Shown here one piece after another: positions 27,322 to 36,056 of a DNA stretch of 40,160 bases. Position numbers and translations under genes: made by a program. The number at the start of each line of letters is the position of its first letter. The stretch's first letter is position 1. The stretch comes from Rhodoferax sp. (lineage in GTDB: Bacteria > Pseudomonadota > Gammaproteobacteria > Burkholderiales > Burkholderiaceae_C). The stretch lies in NCBI GenBank assembly GCA_030645355.1, contig JAUSNJ010000164.1, positions 1-40,160 of the forward strand. Reading direction: 5' to 3'. The notes beneath the pieces were generated by a model. That model was given only the letters and a program-made list of their open reading frames with translations. It did no database searches and was not told where the DNA came from.

Positions 27322-27999
27322 TCATCTGGCTCCGGGCGCGGCCTCCTGCGCCGCCGTCCACAAATGGTGGGCAATATGGGTGCTGAGCTTGGTGATGGCC
27401 AGTTCTATCAAATCGGGGTGCAGTTCGTGGCCGACAAAGGGCACGACTTCGGCCGTGATGTCGCAGCCCATGTCGCGCAAGTGGTGGGCCGCGATCACGC
27501 TGTGGCTGTAGGGCACCAGTGCGTCCAGCTTGCCGTGCAGAAAGTGGATGGTAGTGACGGCGGGTGGTGCGTCGGGTAGGGTTGTGAAGCGCCCGCCCAT
27601 GGCGACCACGCGGCTGGCCAGCATGGGCTGCAGCTTGCTCGCCTCCAGCACCATTTCCGCACCCTGCGACACGCCGATCAAGGCGGTGGCCGCAGCCGCG
27701 ACGCCGCTGCGCGCCTGCCAGTCACGCACGGCGGTCTGCAGGGCCGGCAGAGCCTGCGCCACGCGCGCGGCCCGGTTTTCGTCACTCACACCGGCCATGG
27801 CAAACCACTCAAAACCCTGGGGCGTGGCGGCGGGCGCATCGGCTTGCAGGGACACGATGGTGGCCCGGGGGAAGGCCTCGCACAGACGCTCGCCCAACGG
27901 CAGCAGGGACGCGGCATCGGCCCCGACGGCGTGGCAAAGCAGAATCAGCTGCGCGGCGGCGTCTGCGGGCTCCTGGATGATGAGTGAAAGATCCGGCAT
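27322..27999 (-). CDS. Alpha/beta-hydrolase, carboxylesterase/YpfH-like
   Basis: 225 residues. The early oxyanion segment ILLCHAVGADA is followed by the nucleophile elbow GVSQGAEM near 115, an Asp in HGKLDALVPY near 165 and the catalytic His in VGHELHPDL near 200, which is the Ser-Asp-His order of the phospholipase/carboxylesterase (YpfH) group. The natural substrate is unknown. The ATG at 27999 has GGAGAG upstream and lies 1 base after the stop of the YchJ-like gene, so the two are cotranscribed; the longer frame from 28116 is not family-like. Confidence 0.8.
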   Translation of the reverse strand: MPDLSLIIQEPADAAAQLILLCHAVGADAASLLPLGERLCEAFPRATIVSLQADAPAATPQGFEWFAMAGVSDENRAARVAQALPALQTAVRDWQARSGVAAAATALIGVSQGAEMVLEASKLQPMLASRVVAMGGRFTTLPDAPPAVTTIHFLHGKLDALVPYSHSVIAAHHLRDMGCDITAEVVPFVGHELHPDLIELAITKLSTHIAHHLWTAAQEAAPGAR

Positions 28000-28000
28000 A

Positions 28001-28390
28001 TCAACTCTCCTGCGGCACCTGGCCGTCAATGTAATACCAGCGCCCCTGCTCACGGACAAAGCGGCTGAGCTCATGCATGCGCTCGGCGCGGCCGCTGATC
28101 TTGCAGCGGGCGACAAACTCCACCACCCCCACGTCGCCGCTGGATGCGGCGTGGCGCACCTCCAGACCCAGCCACTTGACGGGCTGTAGCTCCAGGTCGC
28201 CCGGTGCCGTTGAAGGGTGCCAGGTGGCCACCAGGTAGTCGATCAGACCCAGCACATAGGCACTGTAGCGCGAGCGCATCAGCGCCTCGGGGGTGGGGGC
28301 GTGGACGCCTGCCGACAGGCTGCGATGCCAGAGGCCGCAGCAGGCGGTCAGGTCCAGTCCACTGCCACAGGGGCATTCGGTATTCTTCAC
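28001..28390 (-). CDS. YchJ-like (UPF0225) SEC-C motif protein
   Basis: 129 residues. It begins KNTECPCGSGLDLTACC, the zinc-binding SEC-C type motif, followed by PTPEALMRSRYSAYVLG and a small NTF2-like beta-rich domain ending near RWYYIDGQ. This is the YchJ/UPF0225 family, whose function is not known. The start is taken as GTG at 28390, giving the motif right at the N-terminus as in the family; the frame is open further upstream to 28624 but unlike the family and divergent with the acyltransferase gene. Confidence 0.8.
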   Translation of the reverse strand: MKNTECPCGSGLDLTACCGLWHRSLSAGVHAPTPEALMRSRYSAYVLGLIDYLVATWHPSTAPGDLELQPVKWLGLEVRHAASSGDVGVVEFVARCKISGRAERMHELSRFVREQGRWYYIDGQVPQES

Positions 28391-28514
28391 TATCGCATCA
28401 CTTTCTTGGCGCGTTGGGGCAGCCAACTGTAAGGCAACCCAAGCGATATTGCAGCGACAATGCTCGCCACCGTTTCCCGCCCGTCCCGCAGCACGTCTCC
28501 ATCGTTCCTCATCC

Positions 28515-29108
28515 ATGCACCACACCCTCTTTGACACGCCGGTTGTCAACACCCTGCTGCGCGTGCTGTCCATTGCATTTCTGAAACTTTCCGGTTGGAA
28601 GGTCGAAGGCCAGCTTCCCGCCAATGGTCAAAAGTGTGTGCTGATTGCCGCACCCCACACCAGCAACTGGGACCTGCCCTACACGCTGATGGTGGCATTC
28701 GTGCTGCGCCTGAACATCTACTGGATGGGCAAGGCGCAATTGTTCAGGTTCCCGTTTCGGCACTTCATGATGTGGCTGGGCGGCATACCGGTGCGCCGCG
28801 AGACCGCCAACAACCTGGTCGCCGCGTCCATAGAGGCCATGAAGGCTGCACAGGGTCCACTGCAACTCATCGTGCCGCCCGAGGGCACGCGCAACAAGAC
28901 CCGCTACTGGAAAACCGGCTTCTATTACATCGCCGTGGGCGCGCAGGTTCCCATCGTCATGGCCTACATGGATTACGAGCGCAAGATCAGCGGACTCGGA
29001 CCGGTATTTCATCCCACAGGCGATATTGAAGCCGATATGGCGGCCATCCAGGCGTTTTACGCGCCCTTCAAGGGCAAGAACGCCGACCAGTTCCACGCCG
29101 GGCCGTAG
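28515..29108 (+). CDS. 1-acyl-sn-glycerol-3-phosphate acyltransferase-like (PlsC superfamily)
   Basis: 197 residues. A hydrophobic N-terminal stretch precedes APHTSNWD near 45, an HxxxxD catalytic motif (His-Thr-Ser-Asn-Trp-Asp) of the glycerophosphate acyltransferase family. A GGIPVRR motif lies near 92 and VPPEGTRNK near 120, as in PlsC block III (EGTR). It probably transfers an acyl chain to lysophosphatidate or a related lipid at the inner membrane. The ATG at 28515 fits the family length. The K+ channel gene follows 35 bases later. Confidence 0.8.
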   Translation: MHHTLFDTPVVNTLLRVLSIAFLKLSGWKVEGQLPANGQKCVLIAAPHTSNWDLPYTLMVAFVLRLNIYWMGKAQLFRFPFRHFMMWLGGIPVRRETANNLVAASIEAMKAAQGPLQLIVPPEGTRNKTRYWKTGFYYIAVGAQVPIVMAYMDYERKISGLGPVFHPTGDIEADMAAIQAFYAPFKGKNADQFHAGP

Positions 29109-29143
29109 GGCCCCAATCGGCGCCCGATACAATTTCTCGAGAC

Positions 29144-30184
29144 ATGAACCTCGGTCGCGGCGACATCCAGAAAATCATTCGTAGCAGGCATTTCAAGGGC
29201 CTGGTGTACGGTGGCACGCTGCTGTCTTTGATTACGCTTGGCGGCACACTGGGCTACCACACCATCGGCCAGCCCAGCGCGACCTGGATTGACAGCTTCT
29301 ACATGACCTTCATCACCATCGCCTCGATTGGCTTTGGCGAGATCGTCGACTTGAGCACGCACCCCATGGGTCGCCTGTTTACCGTGTTCATTGCCGTTGT
29401 GGGCATTGGTACTCTGAGCTACCTGTTTTCGACCATGGTGGCCCTTTTGATTGACCCCGATCTCAACGCGACACTGAGGAAGAAGCGCATGGAAAAGCAA
29501 ATTGCCGAACTCAAGGGGCACTACATCATCTGCGGCATAGGACGGGTCGGGTCCAACGTCGCGAGTGAACTGGTCAAGACCCGGCGCCAGTTTGTGGTTG
29601 TGGAAAGCGACCGCGGCGCACTGGACAACTGGCTGGAGCACCACCCGCATTCACTGCATTTGCACAACGACGCCGCCGATGATGAGGCCCTGCACCGTGC
29701 GGGTCTGGCCGCCGCCGCCGGTGTCTTCGCGGTGACCGGTGACGACAGCCACAACCTGATGGTTGCACTGTCGGTCAAACTGCTCAACCCCAAGGTGCGG
29801 GTTGTGGTGCGTTTGCATGACATCCGTAACACCAACAAGGCCAAACGCGCTGGTGCCGACGAGATCGTCTCCCCCGACTTCACCGGCGGCATGCGCATTG
29901 CGTCGGCCATGGTGCGCCCGCACGTGGTCAACTTCATGGACCAGATGCTGCGCAGCGATGACGGCCTGCGTGTAGAAGAGTTGCTGGTTCCCGCAGATTT
30001 TGCGAGCACCCCACTGGGCAGCATCGTTCCCAAGTCAAAGGACTACCTGCTGATGGCCACCCATGAACGGGGCCAATGGGTGTTCAATCCGCCGGACGAT
30101 CACCCCATCCATGCCGGCGTCACCCTGGTATTCATGGCCAGTCCGGATGGGCGGGCTCACCTGGAACGTTTGCTGACGGCGTAG
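29144..30184 (+). CDS. Two-helix potassium channel with cytoplasmic RCK (TrkA-N) domain
   Basis: 346 residues. Membrane helix 1 lies near 19-38, the pore loop with filter ASIGFGE near 58-66, and helix 2 near 75-103. Then follow a TrkA-N Rossmann domain (IICGIGRVGSNVASEL near 126-141, with FVVVESD) and a TrkA-C domain (about 255-346). The layout is that of MthK-like channels gated by ligand binding to RCK rings. The filter is SIGFGE where the classical K+ signature is T-V-G-Y-G-D; this form is seen in other bacterial channels, so K+ selectivity is likely but not certain. Its last 53 bases overlap the end of the convergent LysR gene. Confidence 0.88.
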   Translation: MNLGRGDIQKIIRSRHFKGLVYGGTLLSLITLGGTLGYHTIGQPSATWIDSFYMTFITIASIGFGEIVDLSTHPMGRLFTVFIAVVGIGTLSYLFSTMVALLIDPDLNATLRKKRMEKQIAELKGHYIICGIGRVGSNVASELVKTRRQFVVVESDRGALDNWLEHHPHSLHLHNDAADDEALHRAGLAAAAGVFAVTGDDSHNLMVALSVKLLNPKVRVVVRLHDIRNTNKAKRAGADEIVSPDFTGGMRIASAMVRPHVVNFMDQMLRSDDGLRVEELLVPADFASTPLGSIVPKSKDYLLMATHERGQWVFNPPDDHPIHAGVTLVFMASPDGRAHLERLLTA

Positions 30185-31073
30185 GCGTCATCAGCTCCGC
30201 AATCACCCGGCGCAGCCAGCGCGTGCCGGGGTCGTTGTGGTAGCGCTCGTGCCAGTGCTGCTTGACCGCGTACTGCGGCAACTGAAAAGGCACCGCAAAG
30301 GTCTTTAACGCGCCGCGCCCCTGCAACACATCCCCCAGCCGCGCCGGAATCGTGATGATCAGGTCGGTGTGCTCAACCACCAGTGCGGCCCCGATGAAGT
30401 TGGGAATCTTCAGTGAAATCTTGCGCTTGAGTCCCAGACGCGCAATTTCCTGGTCAATCAGCAAGGGTGCAGAACCCGATGAGCTGATGACCGCGTGGTC
30501 TTCCGCTTCAAACTGCTGCAGCGTCAGTGCATCCCGTATGCGGGGGTGGTTCGCACTGACCATGCAGACAAAGGTCTGGTCAAACAGCACCGTCTGGTAG
30601 AAGCCCGCCTCCAACTGGGGCATGAAGCCAATCGCCAGATCGGCTTCGCCACCCTCCAGCATGCGGGCAATGTCCGCCGACAACGGGACAATGTCGATGT
30701 GGATATGGGGCGCCGTGGCCCGCAGCGTTTCCCACAGCCTGGGCAACAGCACCAGCTGCGTGATGTCGGTCATGCAGATGCGAAAGGTGCGCGCTGACGT
30801 GGCGGGGTCGAAATCATTGCGGTGGCCCAGCACCACGTCCAGTGCTTCGAGCACACCGCGCACCGGCCGCACCAGCCCCTCGCCCAGGGGCGTGGGCTCC
30901 ATGCCACTGGACGTGCGCACAAACAGTTGGTCACCGAAGTGGTGGCGCAGCTTGGATAGCGCCACACTGACGGCGGGCTGGCCCAGATCGAGCGCCACCG
31001 CAGCGCCGGTCACGCTGCGGGTTTTGTAGATTTCATCAAAAACCGCCAGCAGGCGAAGGTCGATGGTGTTCAT
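30132..31073 (-). CDS. LysR-family regulator of the 3-hydroxybenzoate/gentisate operon
   Basis: 313 residues. The N-terminal winged helix has RSVTGAAVALDLGQPAVSVA near 19-38 and FVRTSSGMEPTPLG near 52-65; the remainder is the effector-binding PBP-like domain. It is divergent from gentisate dioxygenase, the classic arrangement for a LysR activator of an adjacent catabolic operon, and the 116-base gap holds two overlapping palindromes. The effector is probably 3-hydroxybenzoate, gentisate or a later intermediate (inference). The gene end overlaps the convergent K+ channel gene by 53 bases. Confidence 0.9.
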   Translation of the reverse strand: MNTIDLRLLAVFDEIYKTRSVTGAAVALDLGQPAVSVALSKLRHHFGDQLFVRTSSGMEPTPLGEGLVRPVRGVLEALDVVLGHRNDFDPATSARTFRICMTDITQLVLLPRLWETLRATAPHIHIDIVPLSADIARMLEGGEADLAIGFMPQLEAGFYQTVLFDQTFVCMVSANHPRIRDALTLQQFEAEDHAVISSSGSAPLLIDQEIARLGLKRKISLKIPNFIGAALVVEHTDLIITIPARLGDVLQGRGALKTFAVPFQLPQYAVKQHWHERYHNDPGTRWLRRVIAELMTPTPSANVPGEPAHPDWP

Positions 31074-31085
31074 TGCATCGCCTCT

Positions 31086-31111
31086 ATTCGATTTTCGAAT
31101 ACTCGGTATTC
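31086..31111. promoter_or_regulatory. Probable LysR operator: two overlapping palindromes
   Basis: ATTCGA-TTT-TCGAAT (31086-31100) and GAATAC-TCG-GTATTC (31097-31111) are both perfect 6-3-6 palindromes and share four bases. They lie 12 bases upstream of the LysR start and 78 bases before the dioxygenase start. Confidence 0.6.
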
Positions 31112-31189
31112 AGTCCAGTGCATTTACAGCATTTTGGCGCACTTCTACGATCCACCCCATCGCAAAAACACCTAGTGGGGAACACAGAT

Positions 31190-32239
31190 ATGCAAGAACT
31201 CGGACGCCTGGAAGACTTGCCCGAAGACTACCGCGCCGCACTGACCGCGCAGAACCTGGTTCCCCTGTGGCCCAGCCTGCGCGCGGTGCTGCCTCCCGGC
31301 AAGCCCGCCATCAAGACCCAGCCCACCTGCTGGCCGTACCAGGACTTGCGTCCCCTGCTGCTCCAGGCCGGAGAACTCACGCCCATGGAAAAGGCCGAAC
31401 GCCGCGTGCTGGTGCTGGCCAACCCGGGCCACGGCCTGGAGAAGATGCAGGCCAGCTCGACCATGTACCTGGGCATGCAGTTGTTGCTGCCGGGTGAGTG
31501 GGCTCCCGCGCACCGCCACACACCGAACGCCGTGCGCATGATCGTGGAGGGCGAGGGCGCCTACACCACGGTCGACGGCGAGAAGTGCCTGATGTCCCGC
31601 GGAGACCTGATCCTGACCCCCACCGGCCTGTGGCACGAGCACGGCCATGACGGCGACAAGCCCGTGGTCTGGCTCGACGTGCTGGACCTGCCCATTGTCT
31701 ATTTCATGGAAGCGTCCTACGTCACCGAAGGCAGGGCCCAAACCGTGAACAGTGATGTCGCGGGCCTGGCCTACCAGCGCGGCGGCGTGGTGCCGGCGCC
31801 AGTGTTTGCCCGCACACCAACGGCATTTCCCATGCTGCGCTACCCCTGGGTGGATGTACGCGCTGCACTGGAGACCCTGGCCCGAACCCAACCCGAAATC
31901 GAGGCCGTGCAAGTGGCCTACGTCAACCCCGAAACCGGTGGTGATGCGCAAAGAATCCTGGGCTTCTCGGCCCTGATGCTGCGCCCCGGTGAAACGCTGA
32001 ACCTGCCCGCACGCTCCACTGCCATGGTGTTCCACCAGATCGAAGGCAGCGCATCCGTAACGGCGGACGCCAGCCGCTTCACGTTGGCCGAGGCCGACAC
32101 CTGCTGCATCCCCGGCTACACGCCCATCACACTGGCCAACCAGTCGGCCACACAGCCGGCCTTTGTTTTCATTGCCGACGACGCACCCCTGCAGAAAAAG
32201 CTCGGTCTCTACGAAGTCCGCGACGCTCGCAACGTCTGA
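31190..32239 (+). CDS. Gentisate 1,2-dioxygenase
   Basis: 349 residues, a bicupin Fe(II) enzyme that opens gentisate between C1 and C2 to give maleylpyruvate. The N-terminal cupin carries the metal ligands in HRHTPNAVRMIVEGEGAY near 107-124 and in LWHEHGH near 148; QELGRLEDLPEDYRAAL and TCWPYQDLRP are typical of the family. The ATG at 31190 is chosen over the frame start at 31073, which lies inside the control region. It is the first gene of a run of nine genes on one strand and is divergent from the LysR gene. Confidence 0.93.
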   Translation: MQELGRLEDLPEDYRAALTAQNLVPLWPSLRAVLPPGKPAIKTQPTCWPYQDLRPLLLQAGELTPMEKAERRVLVLANPGHGLEKMQASSTMYLGMQLLLPGEWAPAHRHTPNAVRMIVEGEGAYTTVDGEKCLMSRGDLILTPTGLWHEHGHDGDKPVVWLDVLDLPIVYFMEASYVTEGRAQTVNSDVAGLAYQRGGVVPAPVFARTPTAFPMLRYPWVDVRAALETLARTQPEIEAVQVAYVNPETGGDAQRILGFSALMLRPGETLNLPARSTAMVFHQIEGSASVTADASRFTLAEADTCCIPGYTPITLANQSATQPAFVFIADDAPLQKKLGLYEVRDARNV

Positions 32240-32269
32240 CCTTCCAACGCACAAAACACGCTCTCCACC

Positions 32270-32974
32270 ATGACCCACTACCTCTTTGCCCCCGCCCCCG
32301 TACCCTCTTTGGCTGTGCGCGGTGTGGACGCCCGCTTCCCCGTGAACCGCATCTTCTGCGTCGGCCGCAACTACCACGCGCATGCCGTGGAGATGGGCCG
32401 CCCCGTGGACAAATCCACCAGCAAGCCGTTTTATTTCACCAAGGCATCCTCCACGCTGGTCGAGTCCGGTGCCACGGTGCCCTACCCGGCCGGCACCAAC
32501 AACTACCACTTCGAGATGGAACTGGTGGTGGCCATTGGCGCACCCGGTTTTCGCGTCAAGGAAGCCGATGCCCAGAGCCTGATCTACGGCTATGCCGCCG
32601 GTCTGGACATGACCCGGCGCGACCTGCAACTGGTGGCCCGCGACCAGGGCCGCCCCTGGGATCTGGGCAAGGACTTTGAGAAGTCGGCCGTGTGCTCGGA
32701 GATCGTGCCCATGGGCAAGCTGGGTGTGCTCGACAAGGGCGCTATCAGCCTGCAGGTCAATGGCCAGGCCAAGCAAACGGCCGATCTGGGCCAACTGATC
32801 TGGAACATTCCCGAACTGCTGGCCGACCTGTCCCAGTACTACCACCTGCAACCGGGCGACCTGATTTACACCGGCACGCCCGAAGGCGTGGGCGCGGTGC
32901 TGAGCGGTGACGTGATCACCGGATCGGTCGAAGGCGTGGGCAGCGTGGCGCTGACGATTGGCGCAAAAGAGTAA
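32270..32974 (+). CDS. Fumarylpyruvate hydrolase (FAH family)
   Basis: 234 residues. Motifs of the fumarylacetoacetate hydrolase fold are seen: RIFCVGRNYHAHAVEMG near 26, metal-binding Glu in FEMELVVAIG near 85, and LIYTGTPEGVGAV near 200. In this operon it would split fumarylpyruvate into fumarate and pyruvate, the last step of the glutathione-dependent gentisate route. It lies 30 bases after the dioxygenase gene. Confidence 0.9.
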   Translation: MTHYLFAPAPVPSLAVRGVDARFPVNRIFCVGRNYHAHAVEMGRPVDKSTSKPFYFTKASSTLVESGATVPYPAGTNNYHFEMELVVAIGAPGFRVKEADAQSLIYGYAAGLDMTRRDLQLVARDQGRPWDLGKDFEKSAVCSEIVPMGKLGVLDKGAISLQVNGQAKQTADLGQLIWNIPELLADLSQYYHLQPGDLIYTGTPEGVGAVLSGDVITGSVEGVGSVALTIGAKE

Positions 32975-33001
32975 CGACATCCCAGCCTGAGGAGACACAC
33001 C

Positions 33002-34198
33002 ATGACACAACAACAACTTCCCGTCATCGTCGCCGGCGGTGGCATCGGCGGCCTGGCCGCCGCGCTGGCCCTGGTGCGCCAGGGCTTCACCGTCCAGGTG
33101 CTGGAGCAGGCGGCCGAAATCGGTGAGATCGGCGCCGGCATCCAGCTCGGCCCCAATGCCTTCCATGCCTTTGACGCGCTGGGCGTCGGCGACAAGGCCA
33201 GAAGTCGCGCGGTCTACACCGACTACATGGTCATGCACGATGCGCTGGACGAATACCAGGTTGGCAAGATCCCCACCGGCGAGGCGTTCCTGAAGCGCTT
33301 TGGCAACCCCTATGCCGTGATCCACCGCGTGGACGTGCACCTCTCGCTGCTCGAAGGCGCGCAGGAGACCGGCAAGGTGGAATTCCACACCAGCACCCGC
33401 ATCGAGCGGGTCGAGCAGGACGACACATCCGTCACTGTGTTTGATCAGAATGGCAAGGCCTGGAAGGGCGTGGCGCTGATTGGCGCCGACGGCGGCAAGT
33501 CCGTGGTGCGCAAGCAGTACGTCAACGACCCGCCGCGCGTCACTGGCCACGTGGTCTACCGCGCCGTCATCGACAAAAAGGACTTCCCCGAAAACCTGCA
33601 GTGGAACGCCGCCAGCATCTGGGTGGGCCCCAACTGCCACCTGGTGCACTACCCGCTGCGTGGCGGCGAGCAGTACAACGTGGTCGTCACCTTCCACAGC
33701 CGCAAACCGGAAGAGTGGGGTGTCACCGATGGCAGCAAGGAAGAAGTGCAAAGCTACTTCCAGGGTATCTGCCCCAAGGCGCGCCAACTGATCGACCTGC
33801 CCAAGACGTGGAAGCGCTGGGCCACGGCCGACCGCGAACCGATTGACACCTGGGTCCATGGCCGTGCCACGATTCTGGGCGACGCCGCCCACCCCACGAC
33901 ACAGTACATGGCCCAGGGCGCCTGCATGGCGCTGGAAGACGCGGTCACGCTGGGCGAAGCACTGTGCGTGAACCAGAACGACTGGACTAAAGCCTTGGCG
34001 CTGTACCAGCGCTCCCGCGTTGCCCGCACCGCGCGCATCGTGCTGTCGGGGCGCGAGATGGGGCGGCTCTACCACGCCAAGGGTGTGGAGCGCCTGGTGC
34101 GCAACAGCCTGTGGAAAGGCCGCACGCCCGAGCGTTTTTACGACGCGATGGAATGGCTGTATGGCTGGAATGTCAACAATTGCCTGGCGCAGGAATAG
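33002..34198 (+). CDS. 3-hydroxybenzoate 6-monooxygenase (FAD)
   Basis: 398 residues, class A flavoprotein hydroxylase. The FAD-binding VAGGGIGGLAAALAL is at 10-24, the DG motif in LIGADGGKSVVRK near 158, and the GD motif in ILGDAAHPTTQYMAQG near 290. The length and LGPNAFHAFDALGVG match 3-hydroxybenzoate 6-hydroxylases, which use NADH and O2 to make gentisate. Salicylate 5-hydroxylases are multicomponent, so this gene points to 3-hydroxybenzoate as the substrate. AGGAGA lies upstream of the ATG. Confidence 0.88.
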   Translation: MTQQQLPVIVAGGGIGGLAAALALVRQGFTVQVLEQAAEIGEIGAGIQLGPNAFHAFDALGVGDKARSRAVYTDYMVMHDALDEYQVGKIPTGEAFLKRFGNPYAVIHRVDVHLSLLEGAQETGKVEFHTSTRIERVEQDDTSVTVFDQNGKAWKGVALIGADGGKSVVRKQYVNDPPRVTGHVVYRAVIDKKDFPENLQWNAASIWVGPNCHLVHYPLRGGEQYNVVVTFHSRKPEEWGVTDGSKEEVQSYFQGICPKARQLIDLPKTWKRWATADREPIDTWVHGRATILGDAAHPTTQYMAQGACMALEDAVTLGEALCVNQNDWTKALALYQRSRVARTARIVLSGREMGRLYHAKGVERLVRNSLWKGRTPERFYDAMEWLYGWNVNNCLAQE

Positions 34199-34207
34199 GC
34201 GATTTCC

Positions 34208-34849
34208 ATGTTGCAACTCCATAACTTCTTCCGCAGTGGCTCTTCGCACCGCCTGCGCATTGCGCTGAACCTCAAAGGCCTGGACTACCAGTACGTGGCG
34301 GTCAGCCTGGGCAAGCAGGAGCACCTGAGCGCGGCCTACAAGGCGCTGAACCCGCAGGGGCTGGTGCCGACGCTGGTCGATGGGGACAGCGTGCTGACCC
34401 AGTCGCCGGCCATCATCGAGTGGCTGGAAGAGCGCCACCCGGCGCCCGCCCTGTTGCCCGCCAGCCCCGAGGATCGCGCCCGCGTGCGCGCGCTGGCCGC
34501 ATTGGTCGGCTGCGACATCCATCCCATCAACAACCGCCGCGTGCTGGAATACCTGCGCAACGTGTTGGGTTGTGACGATGCCGCCGTCAACGCCTGGTGC
34601 GCCACCTGGATCAACGCCGGCTTTGCGGCACTGGAAACCTTGCTCGTGTCGGACAAGACCCGGGGCGACTTCTGCTTTGGCAACACCCCTACGCTGGCCG
34701 ACGTTTATCTGGTGCCTCAGGTGGAAAGTGCCCGCCGCTTCAAGGTGGACCTGGGCCGCTACCCGACCATCGTTGCCATCGACCAGGCCTGCGCACGCCT
34801 GGATGCCTTCCAAAAAGCCGCACCGGCGAACCAGCCGGACGCGCTGTAA
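34208..34849 (+). CDS. Maleylpyruvate isomerase (zeta-class glutathione transferase)
   Basis: 213 residues. The thioredoxin-like N-terminal domain has the zeta-class SSHRLRIALNLKGL near 11 and LVPTLVDGD, with LTQSPAIIEWLEE near 62 at the glutathione site. The C-terminal helical domain has GDFCFGNTPTLADVYLVPQ. It converts maleylpyruvate to fumarylpyruvate with glutathione as cofactor. It follows the monooxygenase gene by 9 bases. A maleylacetoacetate isomerase is the close alternative, ruled out here by the operon. Confidence 0.9.
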   Translation: MLQLHNFFRSGSSHRLRIALNLKGLDYQYVAVSLGKQEHLSAAYKALNPQGLVPTLVDGDSVLTQSPAIIEWLEERHPAPALLPASPEDRARVRALAALVGCDIHPINNRRVLEYLRNVLGCDDAAVNAWCATWINAGFAALETLLVSDKTRGDFCFGNTPTLADVYLVPQVESARRFKVDLGRYPTIVAIDQACARLDAFQKAAPANQPDAL

Positions 34850-34875
34850 ACCCCCACATAAACCCGGAGACAACC

Positions 34876-36051
34876 ATGACCAAGACACGCTTTACGTTCC
34901 GCCTCGCCACCCTTCTGGGCACTTGTGCGCTCAGCCTCACGGCGCACGCCGCCGAACCGCTCAAGGTCGGCCTGGTGCTGCCCATGTCCGGCCCGTTTGC
35001 CGCCTATGGCAAGCAGATTGAGCATGGCGTGCGCCTGTACCTGGAGCAAAGCGGTGGCACGTTTTCCGGCCGCAAGGTCGAGCTCATCATCAAGGACGAC
35101 ACTGGTGTCGCGCCCGAGATCAGCAAGCGCGCCGCGCAGGAGCTGGTGGTCAAGGACAAGGTCGACATCCTGGCGGGCTTTGGCATGACGCCCTCGGCCT
35201 TCGCGGCCGCGCCGATTGCCAACGAAGCCAAGAGGCCCATGATCGTGATGAATGCCGCGACATCGTCGATCACCACCAAGTCGGACTACATCCTGCGCGT
35301 GTCGCAAACCCTGCCCCAGGTGACCGCGCCGGTGGCGAGCTGGGCCGCCAAGAACAAGATCAAAAAGGTCTACACCCTGGTGGCGGACTTTGGTCCGGGT
35401 CATGATGCGGAAGCTCAATTCAAGAAGACCTTCGCCGCCGCGGGCGGCGAGATCGTCGGCGAAGTGCGCACGCCGGTGAAGAACCCCGACTTCGCGCCTT
35501 TCCTGCAAAAGATCAAGGATGCCAAGCCCGAGGCCGTGTTCCTGTTCTTGCCGCCCGGCGAGCAGACCATCGCCTTCATGAAAGGCTTTGCCGAGCGCGA
35601 CCTGGCCAAGGCGGGTATCCGCATCATCGCCACCGGTGATCTGACCGAGGAAGACGTGCTCGATGGCGTGGGCGACAACGCGCTGGGCATCGTCAATTCC
35701 CTTCAGTACTCCGAGGCGCACAACTCGCCCGAGAACAAGGCCTATGTGGCCGCCTACTACAAGGCCTACCCCAAAGACCGCCCCAACTACATGTCGGTCA
35801 GCGGCTTTGACGGCATGCAGCTGATTGCCAAGGTGCTGGAGAAGACCGGTGGCGATGCCACCGGCGACAAGTTCCTGGCCGCCGCCAAGGGCATGGCCTG
35901 GACCAGCCCGCGCGGCCCCATCAGCATTGACCCGGTCACGCGCGACATCGTGCAGACCATTTACATCCGCAAGGTGGAGAAGGTCGCCGGCAAGCTGCAG
36001 AACGTGGAGTTCGAGAACGTGCCCAACTTCAAAGACCCCGGCAAGCAGTAA
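34876..36051 (+). CDS. ABC transporter periplasmic substrate-binding protein (LivJ-like, HAAT family)
   Basis: 391 residues. A Sec signal peptide with cleavage after AHA (about residue 24) is followed by LKVGLVLPMSGPFAAYGKQ and a two-lobed Leu/Ile/Val-type binding fold. In this operon the ligand is likely to be 3-hydroxybenzoate or another aromatic acid (inference from neighbours). The ATG at 34876 is preceded by CGGAGA and gives a normal signal peptide; the longer frame from 34597 is a shadow in the isomerase gene. Confidence 0.9.
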   Translation: MTKTRFTFRLATLLGTCALSLTAHAAEPLKVGLVLPMSGPFAAYGKQIEHGVRLYLEQSGGTFSGRKVELIIKDDTGVAPEISKRAAQELVVKDKVDILAGFGMTPSAFAAAPIANEAKRPMIVMNAATSSITTKSDYILRVSQTLPQVTAPVASWAAKNKIKKVYTLVADFGPGHDAEAQFKKTFAAAGGEIVGEVRTPVKNPDFAPFLQKIKDAKPEAVFLFLPPGEQTIAFMKGFAERDLAKAGIRIIATGDLTEEDVLDGVGDNALGIVNSLQYSEAHNSPENKAYVAAYYKAYPKDRPNYMSVSGFDGMQLIAKVLEKTGGDATGDKFLAAAKGMAWTSPRGPISIDPVTRDIVQTIYIRKVEKVAGKLQNVEFENVPNFKDPGKQ

Positions 36052-36056
36052 GGGCC

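Noticed and set aside
31172..34888. A 1238-codon open frame on the minus strand across four gentisate-operon genes
   Set aside because: It is antisense to four well-recognised enzymes, has a His/Gly/Gln-rich make-up typical of shadows in GC-rich coding DNA and shows no domain.
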